Source of the DNA: an uncultured Burkholderiales bacterium
GTDB taxonomy: Bacteria; Pseudomonadota; Gammaproteobacteria; Burkholderiales; Burkholderiaceae_C
Assembly: GCA_945952065.1 (NCBI GenBank)
Contig: CAMFGY010000022.1
Span: 1 to 64,000 of the forward strand
DNA: 64,000 nucleotides
Direction of reading: 5' to 3'
A model generated the notes under the pieces. That model made no database searches. It saw nothing but the letters and a program-made list of their open reading frames with translations, and was not told the DNA's origin. The position numbers and the translations under genes are program-made. Within the stretch, counting starts at the first letter, position 1; the number at the start of each line of letters is the position of its first letter. Below are positions 52,948-61,934 of this stretch, piece after piece.

Positions 52948-53493
52948 ATGGCCGCCAGCCCTTTTCGTCCTGCCCTTGATTTGATGGCGCAATACGCCAG
53001 CTATCACCGTGATCGGCGCAATATCGCCACCCATTTCGTCGGCATCCCCTTGATCGTGTTGGCGATCGGCGTGTTGCTGGCCCGTGTCGAATGGACTTGG
53101 GCGGGCGTGTCCTTGACGGCCGCTTGGCTGTTTTGGGGGCTCAGCACGGCGTGGTATCTGACGCGCGGCAATCTGGTGCTGGGTTTGGCGGTGAGCGTGG
53201 CCAATGGCTTGTTGATGGTGGCTGCGGAGCCCTTGGCAGCGGGCAGTCAGGCGAGCTGGCTGTCGTGGGGGCTGGGCATTTTTGTGCTGGGTTGGATCAT
53301 TCAATTCGTCGGCCATTACTACGAGGGCAAAAAGCCCGCCTTTGTGGATGATCTGGTGGGCCTCTTGGTCGGGCCGATGTTTGTGGTGGGCGAGCTTTTG
53401 TTTGCGCTCGGCTGGGGGCGCGAACTGCTGGGTGAAATTGAGCGTCGGGCCGGCCCGACCCATTTGCGCGATCTGGCCCATCCCATCGCATGA
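52948..53493 (+). CDS. DUF962 / Mpo1-like membrane protein
   Basis: YASYHRDRRNIATHFVGIPLIVLA; FVGHYYEGKKPAFVDDLVGLLVGPMFVV. Confidence 0.88.
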   Translation: MAASPFRPALDLMAQYASYHRDRRNIATHFVGIPLIVLAIGVLLARVEWTWAGVSLTAAWLFWGLSTAWYLTRGNLVLGLAVSVANGLLMVAAEPLAAGSQASWLSWGLGIFVLGWIIQFVGHYYEGKKPAFVDDLVGLLVGPMFVVGELLFALGWGRELLGEIERRAGPTHLRDLAHPIA

Positions 53494-54563
53494 GTGGGGC
53501 TTTGGCGGCTTCGGCCGCCTTGCCGCCCGCAGCGCTTGAGGCGTCGCCTGCGCTGACGGTCTTGGTCATGGGGGCCGGCACGGTCGGCTGTTATCTGGGT
53601 GGGCTTTTGGCTGCGGCCGGGGCCACCCTGCATTTTGTGGGGCGCGAGCGAGTCTTGCAGGGCTTGCGGGCCCATGGCCTGCGAATCAGCGAGATCGGTG
53701 GGCGCGTTCAGCACTTGCCGACGGCCGCACTGCATCTGCATGCCAATGTGCCGACAGGGCTGCACCCCGACATCACCCTGCTGTGCGTGAAGACGGGCGC
53801 GACCCTTGAGGCCGCGGCCTTGTTGCAGCAAGCGCTGCCCGCCGGCAGCTTGGTGCTGGCGATGCAAAACGGCATCGGCCATGCGGAGCGTGCGCAGCAA
53901 TTGGCGCCCGGTTTGGATTGGCGTGCCGGCATGGTGCCCTTCAACGTGGTGGAGTTGGGGCCGGGGCAGTTCCACCGGGGCACGGTGGGCGCGCTGGCGC
54001 TGCAGGGGCGTGCGGAGGAGGTCTTGCTGTCGCGCTTGCGCCAAGCCTTCAAGCAGCAAGGCTTGGATCTGCAACTGCGCCCGGACCTGCGCGCCTTGCA
54101 ATGGGGCAAGCTGCTGCTGAACCTGAACAACCCGGTCAATGCCTTGTCGGGGCTGCCGCTGCGCGCCCAACTGCTGCAACGCGACTACCGGCGCTGCCTG
54201 GCGGCCTTGCAGCGTGAGGCCTTGGATTTGCTGGACGCCGCGGGCGTGCCGGTCGAGCAGGTCACGCCCTTGCCGCCGCGACGTTTGCTGCAGGTCCTGC
54301 GCTTGCCGACTCCCTTGTTCCGGGTGCTGGCCGCGCGCATGTTGAAGATCGACGCCAAGGCCCGGTCCAGCATGGCTGACGACCTGGCACTGGGCCGCCG
54401 CACGGAGATCGACGCGCTGTGTGGCGAGGTGCAGCGCTTGGCGGCAAGCCTGGGGCGGCCCGCGCCCTTGAACGCCCGCATGCATGAGTTGCTGCGGCAG
54501 TGGCCGCAGCGACAAAGACCCTACCAGCCGCAGGAATTGTGGGCGGCCCTGACCCAGGGTTGA
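53490..54563 (+). CDS. panE: 2-dehydropantoate 2-reductase
   Basis: VLVMGAGTVGCYLGGLLAAAGA; KLLLNLNNPVNAL; overlaps previous gene by 4 nt. Confidence 0.85.
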   Translation: MSGALAASAALPPAALEASPALTVLVMGAGTVGCYLGGLLAAAGATLHFVGRERVLQGLRAHGLRISEIGGRVQHLPTAALHLHANVPTGLHPDITLLCVKTGATLEAAALLQQALPAGSLVLAMQNGIGHAERAQQLAPGLDWRAGMVPFNVVELGPGQFHRGTVGALALQGRAEEVLLSRLRQAFKQQGLDLQLRPDLRALQWGKLLLNLNNPVNALSGLPLRAQLLQRDYRRCLAALQREALDLLDAAGVPVEQVTPLPPRRLLQVLRLPTPLFRVLAARMLKIDAKARSSMADDLALGRRTEIDALCGEVQRLAASLGRPAPLNARMHELLRQWPQRQRPYQPQELWAALTQG

Positions 54564-54677
54564 GGCCTGCCGGGCGCAGAAGCGCAGCAAATTTTTCAAG
54601 GGCGAATTCGGCCTGAAGAAAGCGTTGAAGTGCTGGCCGGAGCGGCGCCAGCCCGTGAGTGTTTGCTCACAACCCAG

Positions 54678-54699
54678 GCATCAAGCCAGGTCTTGATGC
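54678..54699. repeat. Inverted repeat GCATCAAG-N6-CTTGATGC between panE and nrdJ-like gene
   Basis: Perfect 8-6-8 inverted repeat; no U-tract. Confidence 0.5.
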
Positions 54700-54798
54700 G
54701 GCCGCGACAGTGTGAGCTGTGACCCAGGTCAAGCTGCGCTCGCTAAGATGCCGGCACCATCGCGCACCGATATCCATTCAGACGTTCCGGAGACTTGC

Positions 54799-57774
54799 AT
54801 GACCTCGCCCAGCCCCGCCAAAAGCGCTTCAGCCCCAGCCACACAAGGAGATATTTTTGGCAGCGCCTTGCCGCGCGTGGCGGCGGCGCCGAGCTCGGAT
54901 TTGCCGGAGCAAGAGATCAGCGCCGAGGTGCTGCTGGAGAAGTACGCCAAGGGGGATGAAAAGACCTTGGACGAGTTGCGCCAACGTATCGCGCGCGCCT
55001 TGGCGCAGGCCGAAGCGCCGGAAGCCCGTGCCGAATGGGAAGCGCGCTTTTTGGATGCGCAGCGGCGCGGCTTTGTGCCGGCCGGGCGCATCAATTCGGC
55101 AGCCGGCACCGATCTTTCGGCCACTTTGATCAACTGCTTTGTGCAGCCGGTGGGCGACTCGATTGCCTCCCACGAAGACGGGCATCCGGGCATTTACACC
55201 GCGCTCACCGAGGCCGCCGAAACCATGCGACGTGGTGGTGGCGTGGGCTATGACTTCTCCCGCATTCGCCCGCGTGGCGCTTGGGTCGGCTCGACGCAAA
55301 GCAGCGCCTCGGGCCCGGTCAGCTATATGCGTGTGTTCGACCGCAGCTGCGAAACGGTGGAGAGTGCCGGCAGCCGCCGGGGCGCGCAAATGGGCGTGCT
55401 GCGCTGCGATCACCCGGATGTGGAGGAGTTCATCCATGCCAAGGACAAGGGAGATTTGCGCAACTTCAATATCTCGGTGGGTGTGACCGATGCCTTCATG
55501 AAGGCCGTGGAAGCTGACGCCGAAATTGAGCTGACTCACAAGGCCGAGCCGGGCCAGAAGCAGCGGGCCGCCGGGGCCTACCAGCGCGCCGACGGCCTGT
55601 GGGTGTATCGCAAACTGCGGGCACGGGATTTGTGGGATCAGGTGATGCGCTCCACCTATGACCATGCCGAGCCGGGCGTGCTCTTCCTGGACCGCATCAA
55701 TGCCGACAACAACCTCTACTACTGCGAGTCGATTGCGGCCACCAATCCGTGTGCCGAGCAGCCGCTGCCGCCCTATGGCTGCTGCTGCTTGGGTTCGGTC
55801 AACCTGACCACGTTTGTGCGAGACCCCTTCAGCCCGAACGCCAGCTTTGACGAAGAAGGCTATGCCGAGGTTTGCCGGGTGGCCACGCGCATGCTGGACA
55901 ATGTGCTGGACGTGACGCCCTGGCCCCTGCCTGCGCAGCAGCAAGAGGCCCGCAACAAGCGCCGAGTGGGGCTTGGCTTTACCGGCCTGGGCGACACCTT
56001 GGTGATGCTGAACCAGCGTTACGACACCGAGGCCGCGCGCGATGTGGCGCGGCGTTTGAGCGAGCTGATGCGCAATGCAGCCTACGAGGCCTCGGCCGAT
56101 CTGGCGCTGGAGCGTGGCGCCTTCCCGCTCTTCAATGCCGATCTGTACCTCTCCGGTGGCAACTTCGCCTCGCGCCTGCCCCAGGGCTTGAAAGACAAGA
56201 TTCGCATCCAGGGCCTGCGCAACTCGCATCTCTTGTCGATTGCGCCCACCGGCACCATCAGCCTGGCCTTTGCCGACAATGCCTCCAATGGCATCGAGCC
56301 GGCCTTCAGCTGGAGCTATACCCGCAAAAAGCGCATGGCCGATGGCAGCTTCAAGGAATATGCGGTCGAGGACCATGCCTGGCGCTTGTACCGCCATATG
56401 TTCGGCACCGATGCCGCTTTGTCGCCCGCTTTTGTGACCGCCTTGGAGCTCAGCGCTGCGGACCATGCGGCCATGGTGGCGGCCGTGGCGCCCTATGTGG
56501 ACACCTCGATTTCCAAGACCGTCAATGTGCCGGCCGACTATTTGTACGAGGACTTCCAAGACCTCTACACCCAGGCCTGGAAGGCCGGACTCAAGGGCTT
56601 GGCCACCTACCGTCCCAACAGCATCTTGGGCTCGGTCTTGAGCGTGGAGCCCGCCGCCGTGCAAAAGCCTGAGCCGCTGCAGCCCGTGGCGGTGGATGGC
56701 GGCAACCAGCGCATGTTGGTGTCACGGCTGCCGAATGCGGTCTTGGCCTCTTTGCGCTGGCCCAGCCGCCCCGAGTTGCCCGGCGGCAACCCGGCTTGGA
56801 GCTACATGATCCGCCATCCGCATGGTGACTTTGCGCTGTTTGTGGGTGAGTTGCCGGCCGAGGGGCCGGATGCCGGCCTGTTCGGCAAGAACCTGCCGTT
56901 TGAAGTCTGGGTCAATGGCGCGGAGCAGCCGCGTGGCTTGGCCGCCGTGGCCAAGACCTTGTCGATGGACTTGCGCACCAATGACGCAGCTTGGCTGCGT
57001 CTGAAGCTCGATGCCCTGGCCACGGTGGCCGAGGAGCGCGCCTTCGAAATGCCCATGCCGCCCGGTGGCGAGCAGCGCTTGTTCCCCGGCGTGGTGGCGG
57101 CCACAGCGGCGGTGATCCGCTGGCGCTGCGAGCAGCTGGGGGCCTTGCAAGATGGGGGCGCGACGCCGGTGATCGATGCCATGTTCAGCCGCGAAGAGCC
57201 GCGCACCAGCACCTTGGGCACCTTGGCCTGGGCGGTGGACGTGGACAACCCGGCAACCAATGAGCAATTCACGCTGACCCTGAAAGAGGTCAGCCTGCCC
57301 ACGCCCGAGGGCGGCTTTGTGACCCGTCCTTGCGCCATGGGTTTCTCGGGCAACTACCCCAAGGCGCTGGACGGCATGGCCCGCCTGCTCAGCCTGGACA
57401 TGCGGGTGATGGACCCCGCTTGGATCGGCATGAAATTGCGCAAGCTGCTCAATGTGGGCGAGCCGCTGGGGCACTTCATGGCGCCGGTGCCCACCTTGAC
57501 GGGTGAGCGCCGCCAGCAGATTTGGCCCTCCACCGTGGCCTATGTGGCGCGCTTGATCATCCATCGCTATGCCATGCTGGGCATCTTGGACGAACAAGGC
57601 CTGCCCTTGGTCGAAATGGGGCTGCTGCAAGCGCCAGCGGCCAAGGTCCAAAGCGGCGCCAGCGTGCCAGCCATGGCCGGCAAGCCATGCCCTGAGTGCG
57701 GCAACAGCACCATGATCCACAAAGACGGCTGCGACTTCTGCACCGCCTGTGGCTATGTAGGCCAGTGCGGCTGA
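54799..57774 (+). CDS. nrdJ: Adenosylcobalamin-dependent (class II) ribonucleoside-diphosphate reductase
   Basis: [31 protein letters not shown]-terminal CPECG...[14 protein letters not shown]; two TSCPD-like repeats. Confidence 0.93.
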   Translation: MTSPSPAKSASAPATQGDIFGSALPRVAAAPSSDLPEQEISAEVLLEKYAKGDEKTLDELRQRIARALAQAEAPEARAEWEARFLDAQRRGFVPAGRINSAAGTDLSATLINCFVQPVGDSIASHEDGHPGIYTALTEAAETMRRGGGVGYDFSRIRPRGAWVGSTQSSASGPVSYMRVFDRSCETVESAGSRRGAQMGVLRCDHPDVEEFIHAKDKGDLRNFNISVGVTDAFMKAVEADAEIELTHKAEPGQKQRAAGAYQRADGLWVYRKLRARDLWDQVMRSTYDHAEPGVLFLDRINADNNLYYCESIAATNPCAEQPLPPYGCCCLGSVNLTTFVRDPFSPNASFDEEGYAEVCRVATRMLDNVLDVTPWPLPAQQQEARNKRRVGLGFTGLGDTLVMLNQRYDTEAARDVARRLSELMRNAAYEASADLALERGAFPLFNADLYLSGGNFASRLPQGLKDKIRIQGLRNSHLLSIAPTGTISLAFADNASNGIEPAFSWSYTRKKRMADGSFKEYAVEDHAWRLYRHMFGTDAALSPAFVTALELSAADHAAMVAAVAPYVDTSISKTVNVPADYLYEDFQDLYTQAWKAGLKGLATYRPNSILGSVLSVEPAAVQKPEPLQPVAVDGGNQRMLVSRLPNAVLASLRWPSRPELPGGNPAWSYMIRHPHGDFALFVGELPAEGPDAGLFGKNLPFEVWVNGAEQPRGLAAVAKTLSMDLRTNDAAWLRLKLDALATVAEERAFEMPMPPGGEQRLFPGVVAATAAVIRWRCEQLGALQDGGATPVIDAMFSREEPRTSTLGTLAWAVDVDNPATNEQFTLTLKEVSLPTPEGGFVTRPCAMGFSGNYPKALDGMARLLSLDMRVMDPAWIGMKLRKLLNVGEPLGHFMAPVPTLTGERRQQIWPSTVAYVARLIIHRYAMLGILDEQGLPLVEMGLLQAPAAKVQSGASVPAMAGKPCPECGNSTMIHKDGCDFCTACGYVGQCG

Positions 57775-57806
57775 ACGCGGTGCCGCGCCGGGGGGCGCGG
57801 TGGTGT

Positions 57807-58388
57807 TCAGTCGGCCGTGGCGATCAAGACCACACGCCGGTTCTGGGCGCGGCCGACCTCTTGGGCGTTGTCGGCGATCGGTTTTTCATGCCCAAAGCCT
57901 TGGGTCTTGAGGGCTGAGGCCGGCCAGCCGGCACTTTGCAAAGCCTGGGCCACGGCCTGGGCGCGGCGTAGCGAGAGCTGCTTGTTGTAGGCCGCCTCGC
58001 CCACCGCGTCGCTGTGGCCTTCGATGCGCAGGCGCGGTACTTCCAACTCGCGCAGTTTTTGGCCCAGGTCGCTGAGCTGCTTTTGCTGGGCCGCTTGCAG
58101 GCGGTCCGAGTCAAAGGCAAAGAGCAGCCGGGTCGCCAGGTTCAGCGACCACTCATCGCCTTGCGGCGTGAAGCCCAAGCTTTGAAGCGCCTGCACTTGG
58201 CGCTCGCTCCAGGGACTGGGCTTGGCCGGCTTCGGCGGGGAGGGCGGCGTAGGCGGGCTTTGGCAGGCCGTCAGGGCCGCTAGCCCACAGGCGCTGGCCA
58301 GCCAGGTGTTCAGTCGCCGTCGGCACAGGTTTGGACTCAGGGCGGAGTCAAGACGATCGCCGGGGGGAGGCGGCAGGCTGGGATTCAT
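57807..58388 (-). CDS. yfiB: OmpA-domain lipoprotein (YfiB-like)
   Basis: Lipobox LTACQSP; LRIEGHSDAVGEAAYNKQLSLRRAQAVAQAL. Confidence 0.82.
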   Translation of the reverse strand: MNPSLPPPPGDRLDSALSPNLCRRRLNTWLASACGLAALTACQSPPTPPSPPKPAKPSPWSERQVQALQSLGFTPQGDEWSLNLATRLLFAFDSDRLQAAQQKQLSDLGQKLRELEVPRLRIEGHSDAVGEAAYNKQLSLRRAQAVAQALQSAGWPASALKTQGFGHEKPIADNAQEVGRAQNRRVVLIATAD

Positions 58389-59721
58389 GGTCACTCCTGG
58401 GGGCGTCGCTGCTGGGAATTGCGGGCGCGCGGCTCGCTCGTTTGTGCGCATACATGTCCAGATCGGCGGCCTTCATCAGCGCGGCGGCTGAACGCCCTTG
58501 TTCCGGGAAGGCGGCCAGCCCGACGCTGATGGCGGGCACCACGGTTTGGCCATTGGGCAGTTGCACGGCCTCGGCCACGGCCTCGCGCAGGTGGCGGGCA
58601 ATCTGCTCGGCCGTGCTGCGTGGGTAGCGCCCTTGCACCAGCACCACAAATTCATCGCCGCCCAGGCGCCCGACCAAATCTTCAGCCCGGACGCTGCGTC
58701 TGAGCCTTTGGGCCAGTGCCATCAAGACGCAGTCCCCCGCCTCATGGCCGAAGCTGTCATTGATGGCTTTGAAGTGGTCGGCGTCGACGAAATAGAGCAA
58801 GAAGCCGCCGTCCTCACGCTCGGCCTGCTCGATCTGGCGCGCCAGCAGGGCTTCGAAATGGGCCCGATTGGCCACGCCGGTCAGGCCGTCGCGGCTGGCT
58901 TGATCGTTCAGCAAAGCGTGGGCATGGCGCAGTGCATGGTGTTCACGCAGCAGTCGCAGCTGATGGGCTTCGAGGTCCAGCAGCAAGGCGTCGAAATCAC
59001 TGCTCAATTGGTCCAGCTCCACCAGTCCGGCGCGCGGGGCCGGCAAAGGGGCTTGGCCGTTTTGACGGAGCTGGCGCATGTGTTGGGTGTGTTCGGCCAA
59101 AGCCTGCAGAGGTTGGGCCAGACGACGGGCAAAACGCCGCGACACCTGCGTCACCGCCACGCCGGACAAGGCCATGGCCAACAAAACCCCGCCCGCGCTC
59201 CAGGCCAGCAGTTGCAGCAAGGCGCTGGCGTCGGCCTGCAATTGCAGCATGGCCAGTACCTGGCCCTGCGCCTGCACCGGAACCTCCGCGCGTAGCGGCC
59301 ACAGGGCTTCGGCAATTGCCGCCCAGCCCGCATCAGAGCCGGGCTTGCGGTAGGCGGCGAAGTCTTGCGTCGGTTCGACGGTTTGCAAACTCGCGGCGCC
59401 CAAATGCACACGCGCCGCCGACACCGGCTCATGGCGCAGCAAGTCTTGCAGCAAATGTTCGACGGCTTCACGGTCTTGGAACACCACCGCTGCTTCGACC
59501 GAGTAGGCCAGCGAACGCGCTTGCAACTCCAAATTGCGCACCGTGCTCAACTGCAGCAGCAGGCTGGCCCCGATGGCCAGCACACAGCCCACGCTCAAGA
59601 CCGAGAACAAACCAATGCGCCAGGTGGCAGCCCGCATCAAGGCCAGCAAGGTGGTGGAGGCCGGGGCCGGAGTCGGCCCGGGGGAGCCGGGGCGTTTGGG
59701 CGAGGGGCGGAGGCAGACCAT
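58348..59721 (-). CDS. yfiN: Membrane diguanylate cyclase (YfiN/TpbB-like)
   Basis: Two TM, periplasmic CHASE8-like region, HAMP-like, GRLGGDEFVVLVQ intact. Confidence 0.88.
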   Translation of the reverse strand: MVCLRPSPKRPGSPGPTPAPASTTLLALMRAATWRIGLFSVLSVGCVLAIGASLLLQLSTVRNLELQARSLAYSVEAAVVFQDREAVEHLLQDLLRHEPVSAARVHLGAASLQTVEPTQDFAAYRKPGSDAGWAAIAEALWPLRAEVPVQAQGQVLAMLQLQADASALLQLLAWSAGGVLLAMALSGVAVTQVSRRFARRLAQPLQALAEHTQHMRQLRQNGQAPLPAPRAGLVELDQLSSDFDALLLDLEAHQLRLLREHHALRHAHALLNDQASRDGLTGVANRAHFEALLARQIEQAEREDGGFLLYFVDADHFKAINDSFGHEAGDCVLMALAQRLRRSVRAEDLVGRLGGDEFVVLVQGRYPRSTAEQIARHLREAVAEAVQLPNGQTVVPAISVGLAAFPEQGRSAAALMKAADLDMYAHKRASRAPAIPSSDAPRSDHESQPAASPRRSS

Positions 59722-59739
59722 GCTGGGGCTCTTGCTGAA

Positions 59740-60381
59740 CTAAACCTTGCGCGGCGCGGGCTTGGCCAAGCGCAAGACCTGGGGGTGCACCCGCAAACCG
59801 CTGCGCGCCACCGCGTCCAGATTGACTTCAAAGCGGGTGCGCCCCTCGACCGCTTGCAGGCAGAACATGCCGCCATCGCTGCAAAACTCTGGGCCGCGAC
59901 CCAGGGTCAGCACCGCTTGATCGGCCAGGCTTTGCAGCAGTTTGCGCAGCGCATCGCTCTGCCATCCATCCAGAAACACCGCATGGCAGTGGGTGGGCAG
60001 CGCCTGATTGGCCTCGATCCAACGGATCTCCAGGCTGCGACCGTCATGCAGTGGCGGGAGGTCGCGCGCGATGTCCGCAGCATCCGGGGCGCTGCGGCTG
60101 ATGCACAGATTCAAGGCTTGAGGGCGCTGCGGCCAGGCGGTGTAACTGATGATGCCCTGCAAGATCGCACCGGTGGGCAAGGCCGATTGCGCCACAGGCG
60201 CTAGGGTTTGGGACCGCGCCGCGAAGGGCCAAATGCTGCCCAACAGGGCGCCAAACAGGACGATGGGCAAGCCTTGTAGCAGGCGTCGCCGCCCCATTCG
60301 CGGCCGCGCGCTTGCCAGTTCCTGGCCCTGCATCAGGTGCAGCGCAGGGCAGTGGGGCTCGGCAGCGAAAGCAGTGAACAT
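59740..60381 (-). CDS. yfiR: YfiR-like periplasmic protein (DUF4154)
   Basis: TGAILQGIISYTAWPQRPQALNLCISR; four Cys with spacing 39/35/7; upstream of yfiN-like gene. Confidence 0.85.
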   Translation of the reverse strand: MFTAFAAEPHCPALHLMQGQELASARPRMGRRRLLQGLPIVLFGALLGSIWPFAARSQTLAPVAQSALPTGAILQGIISYTAWPQRPQALNLCISRSAPDAADIARDLPPLHDGRSLEIRWIEANQALPTHCHAVFLDGWQSDALRKLLQSLADQAVLTLGRGPEFCSDGGMFCLQAVEGRTRFEVNLDAVARSGLRVHPQVLRLAKPAPRKV

Positions 60382-60609
60382 GCAGGTTTCAAGCACAAGA
60401 CCCGGCGCTTGCGCGCTGGGGAAGGCGGCCCTCATCAGGGCAGAGTCGCGAGCAATTCGGAGCTTCAGTATAGGCACAGGCTCGGAGCCCGCCGGGCCCC
60501 GTTGCAGCGCGGACCCCCCGCGAACGCGGGGCGGGTTGCGCAGTCGCGACAAGCTGTGGCGCCAGCCCTTGGGGCCACCCAACAGGGTTCGGCGCGCTAT
60601 CCTTGAGCG

Positions 60610-61284
60610 ATGACAGAGCCTCGCAATTCCCCCTCATCCTCGGCTTCCGGCGCCCTGCTGCCCGTGGGCGCGCTCAAAACGCAGATGTCAGAGCGCATGG
60701 CGCAAGCCCTGCTGGGCTTGATAGGCAGCCGGCCGGAGTCCAAAGCCAGCGCGCGTCCGAGCCGCTCATCGGCGGCCCAAGCGGCGCAGGCCGCGAGCGC
60801 CGAAGCCGCCAAAAAAGCGGCCATGGCCGCGGGCGCCTTGGCCTTGCCGCCCGGGCCCATGGGCTGGTTGACGGTGGTGCCGGAGATGGCCGCGGTCTGG
60901 CGCATCCAGTCTCAGTTGGTGGCCGATATCGCGGCCTTGTATGGTCGCAGCGCCGAGTTGGGGCAGACGCAAATGCTGTACTGCCTGTTTCGCCACACGG
61001 CGGCGCAGGCCGTGCGCGATTTGGCGGTACGGGTGGGCGAGCGCTTGCTGGTGCGCCCGGCCACCACGGCCTTATTGCAAAGAGTGGTTGGGGCGGTGGG
61101 CATGCAGCTGAGTCAGCAACTGCTGAGCAAGGCGGTGTCGCGTTGGGTGCCCATGGTGGGGGCCGCGGCGGTCAGTGCCTATGCCTATTACGACACCCAG
61201 CAGGTCGCCAAAGCCGCCATCGAGATGTTTGAGCGTGAGCAAATCATCGACAACCCCAGCGAAGCCCCGGGAACCGGGGCTTGA
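60610..61284 (+). CDS. EcsC-like / hypothetical protein
   Basis: Ala-rich helical ORF with glycine/hydrophobic segments; tentative. Confidence 0.5.
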   Translation: MTEPRNSPSSSASGALLPVGALKTQMSERMAQALLGLIGSRPESKASARPSRSSAAQAAQAASAEAAKKAAMAAGALALPPGPMGWLTVVPEMAAVWRIQSQLVADIAALYGRSAELGQTQMLYCLFRHTAAQAVRDLAVRVGERLLVRPATTALLQRVVGAVGMQLSQQLLSKAVSRWVPMVGAAAVSAYAYYDTQQVAKAAIEMFEREQIIDNPSEAPGTGA

Positions 61285-61366
61285 TCGCGCTTGTGTTCGG
61301 CTCGCAGCCGCTTACACTGGGGCCGGCTTTTCTCCTTCAGACTCTTTTGTTCGCGATGCATCAGCC

Positions 61367-61888
61367 ATGACGCCGCCGCCCATTCTTGATGTTGAAGCCT
61401 CAGGCTTTGGCCGCGGCAGCTATCCGATCGAGATTGGTTTTGTGGAGTCTGGCGGCGCGGCCTTTTGCTGCTTGATTCAGCCCGAACCCGATTGGCAGCA
61501 TTGGGACAGCTCGGCCGAGGCCCTGCACGGGATCTCCCGCGACATCCTCATGCGCCACGGCAAGCCACCCGCCTGGGTGGCCCAGCAGATCAACCGCCGT
61601 TTGGCGGGGCAAACGGTGTATTGCGATGCCTGGGGGCACGACTACCCTTGGCTGTGCCGCTTGTTTGATGCGGTGGACATGAGCCCAAGTTTCAAGCTGG
61701 CGGATATGCGCTCTTTGCTCAATGAATCCGAAGTGGCGCACTGGCACCCCGTGCTGGATCAAGTGCGCTCAGAAATGCAGTTACGTCGCCACCGTGCCAG
61801 CAGTGATGCCTTGGTGCTGCAGCTGGCGCTGATGCGCGTCAAACAATGGCAGCAGCCGGCTGATCAACGTCTGCGCGGTGCGGCTTGA
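61367..61888 (+). CDS. DEDD-type 3'-5' exonuclease family protein
   Basis: ILDVEASGFGRGSYPIEIGFV (ExoI), LHGISRD, YCDAWGHDYPWLCRLFD. Confidence 0.8.
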   Translation: MTPPPILDVEASGFGRGSYPIEIGFVESGGAAFCCLIQPEPDWQHWDSSAEALHGISRDILMRHGKPPAWVAQQINRRLAGQTVYCDAWGHDYPWLCRLFDAVDMSPSFKLADMRSLLNESEVAHWHPVLDQVRSEMQLRRHRASSDALVLQLALMRVKQWQQPADQRLRGAA

Positions 61889-61934
61889 ATCGGCGCTCGC
61901 GGCTTCCTCTTCCTTCAGACTCAGAAATAGGGCA

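Noticed and set aside
54564-54798. Cobalamin riboswitch upstream of the B12-dependent reductase
   Set aside because: The leader is only ~235 nt and I could not find a convincing B12-box or core; an Infernal search with the cobalamin model would be decisive.
54829-56664. 611-aa minus-strand ORF opposite nrdJ
   Set aside because: Antisense shadow; nrdJ frame carries all catalytic and zinc motifs.
61262-61282. AAGCCCCGG-GAA-CCGGGGCTT as a terminator
   Set aside because: It lies within the 3' end of the coding frame and has no U-tract, so evidence is insufficient.
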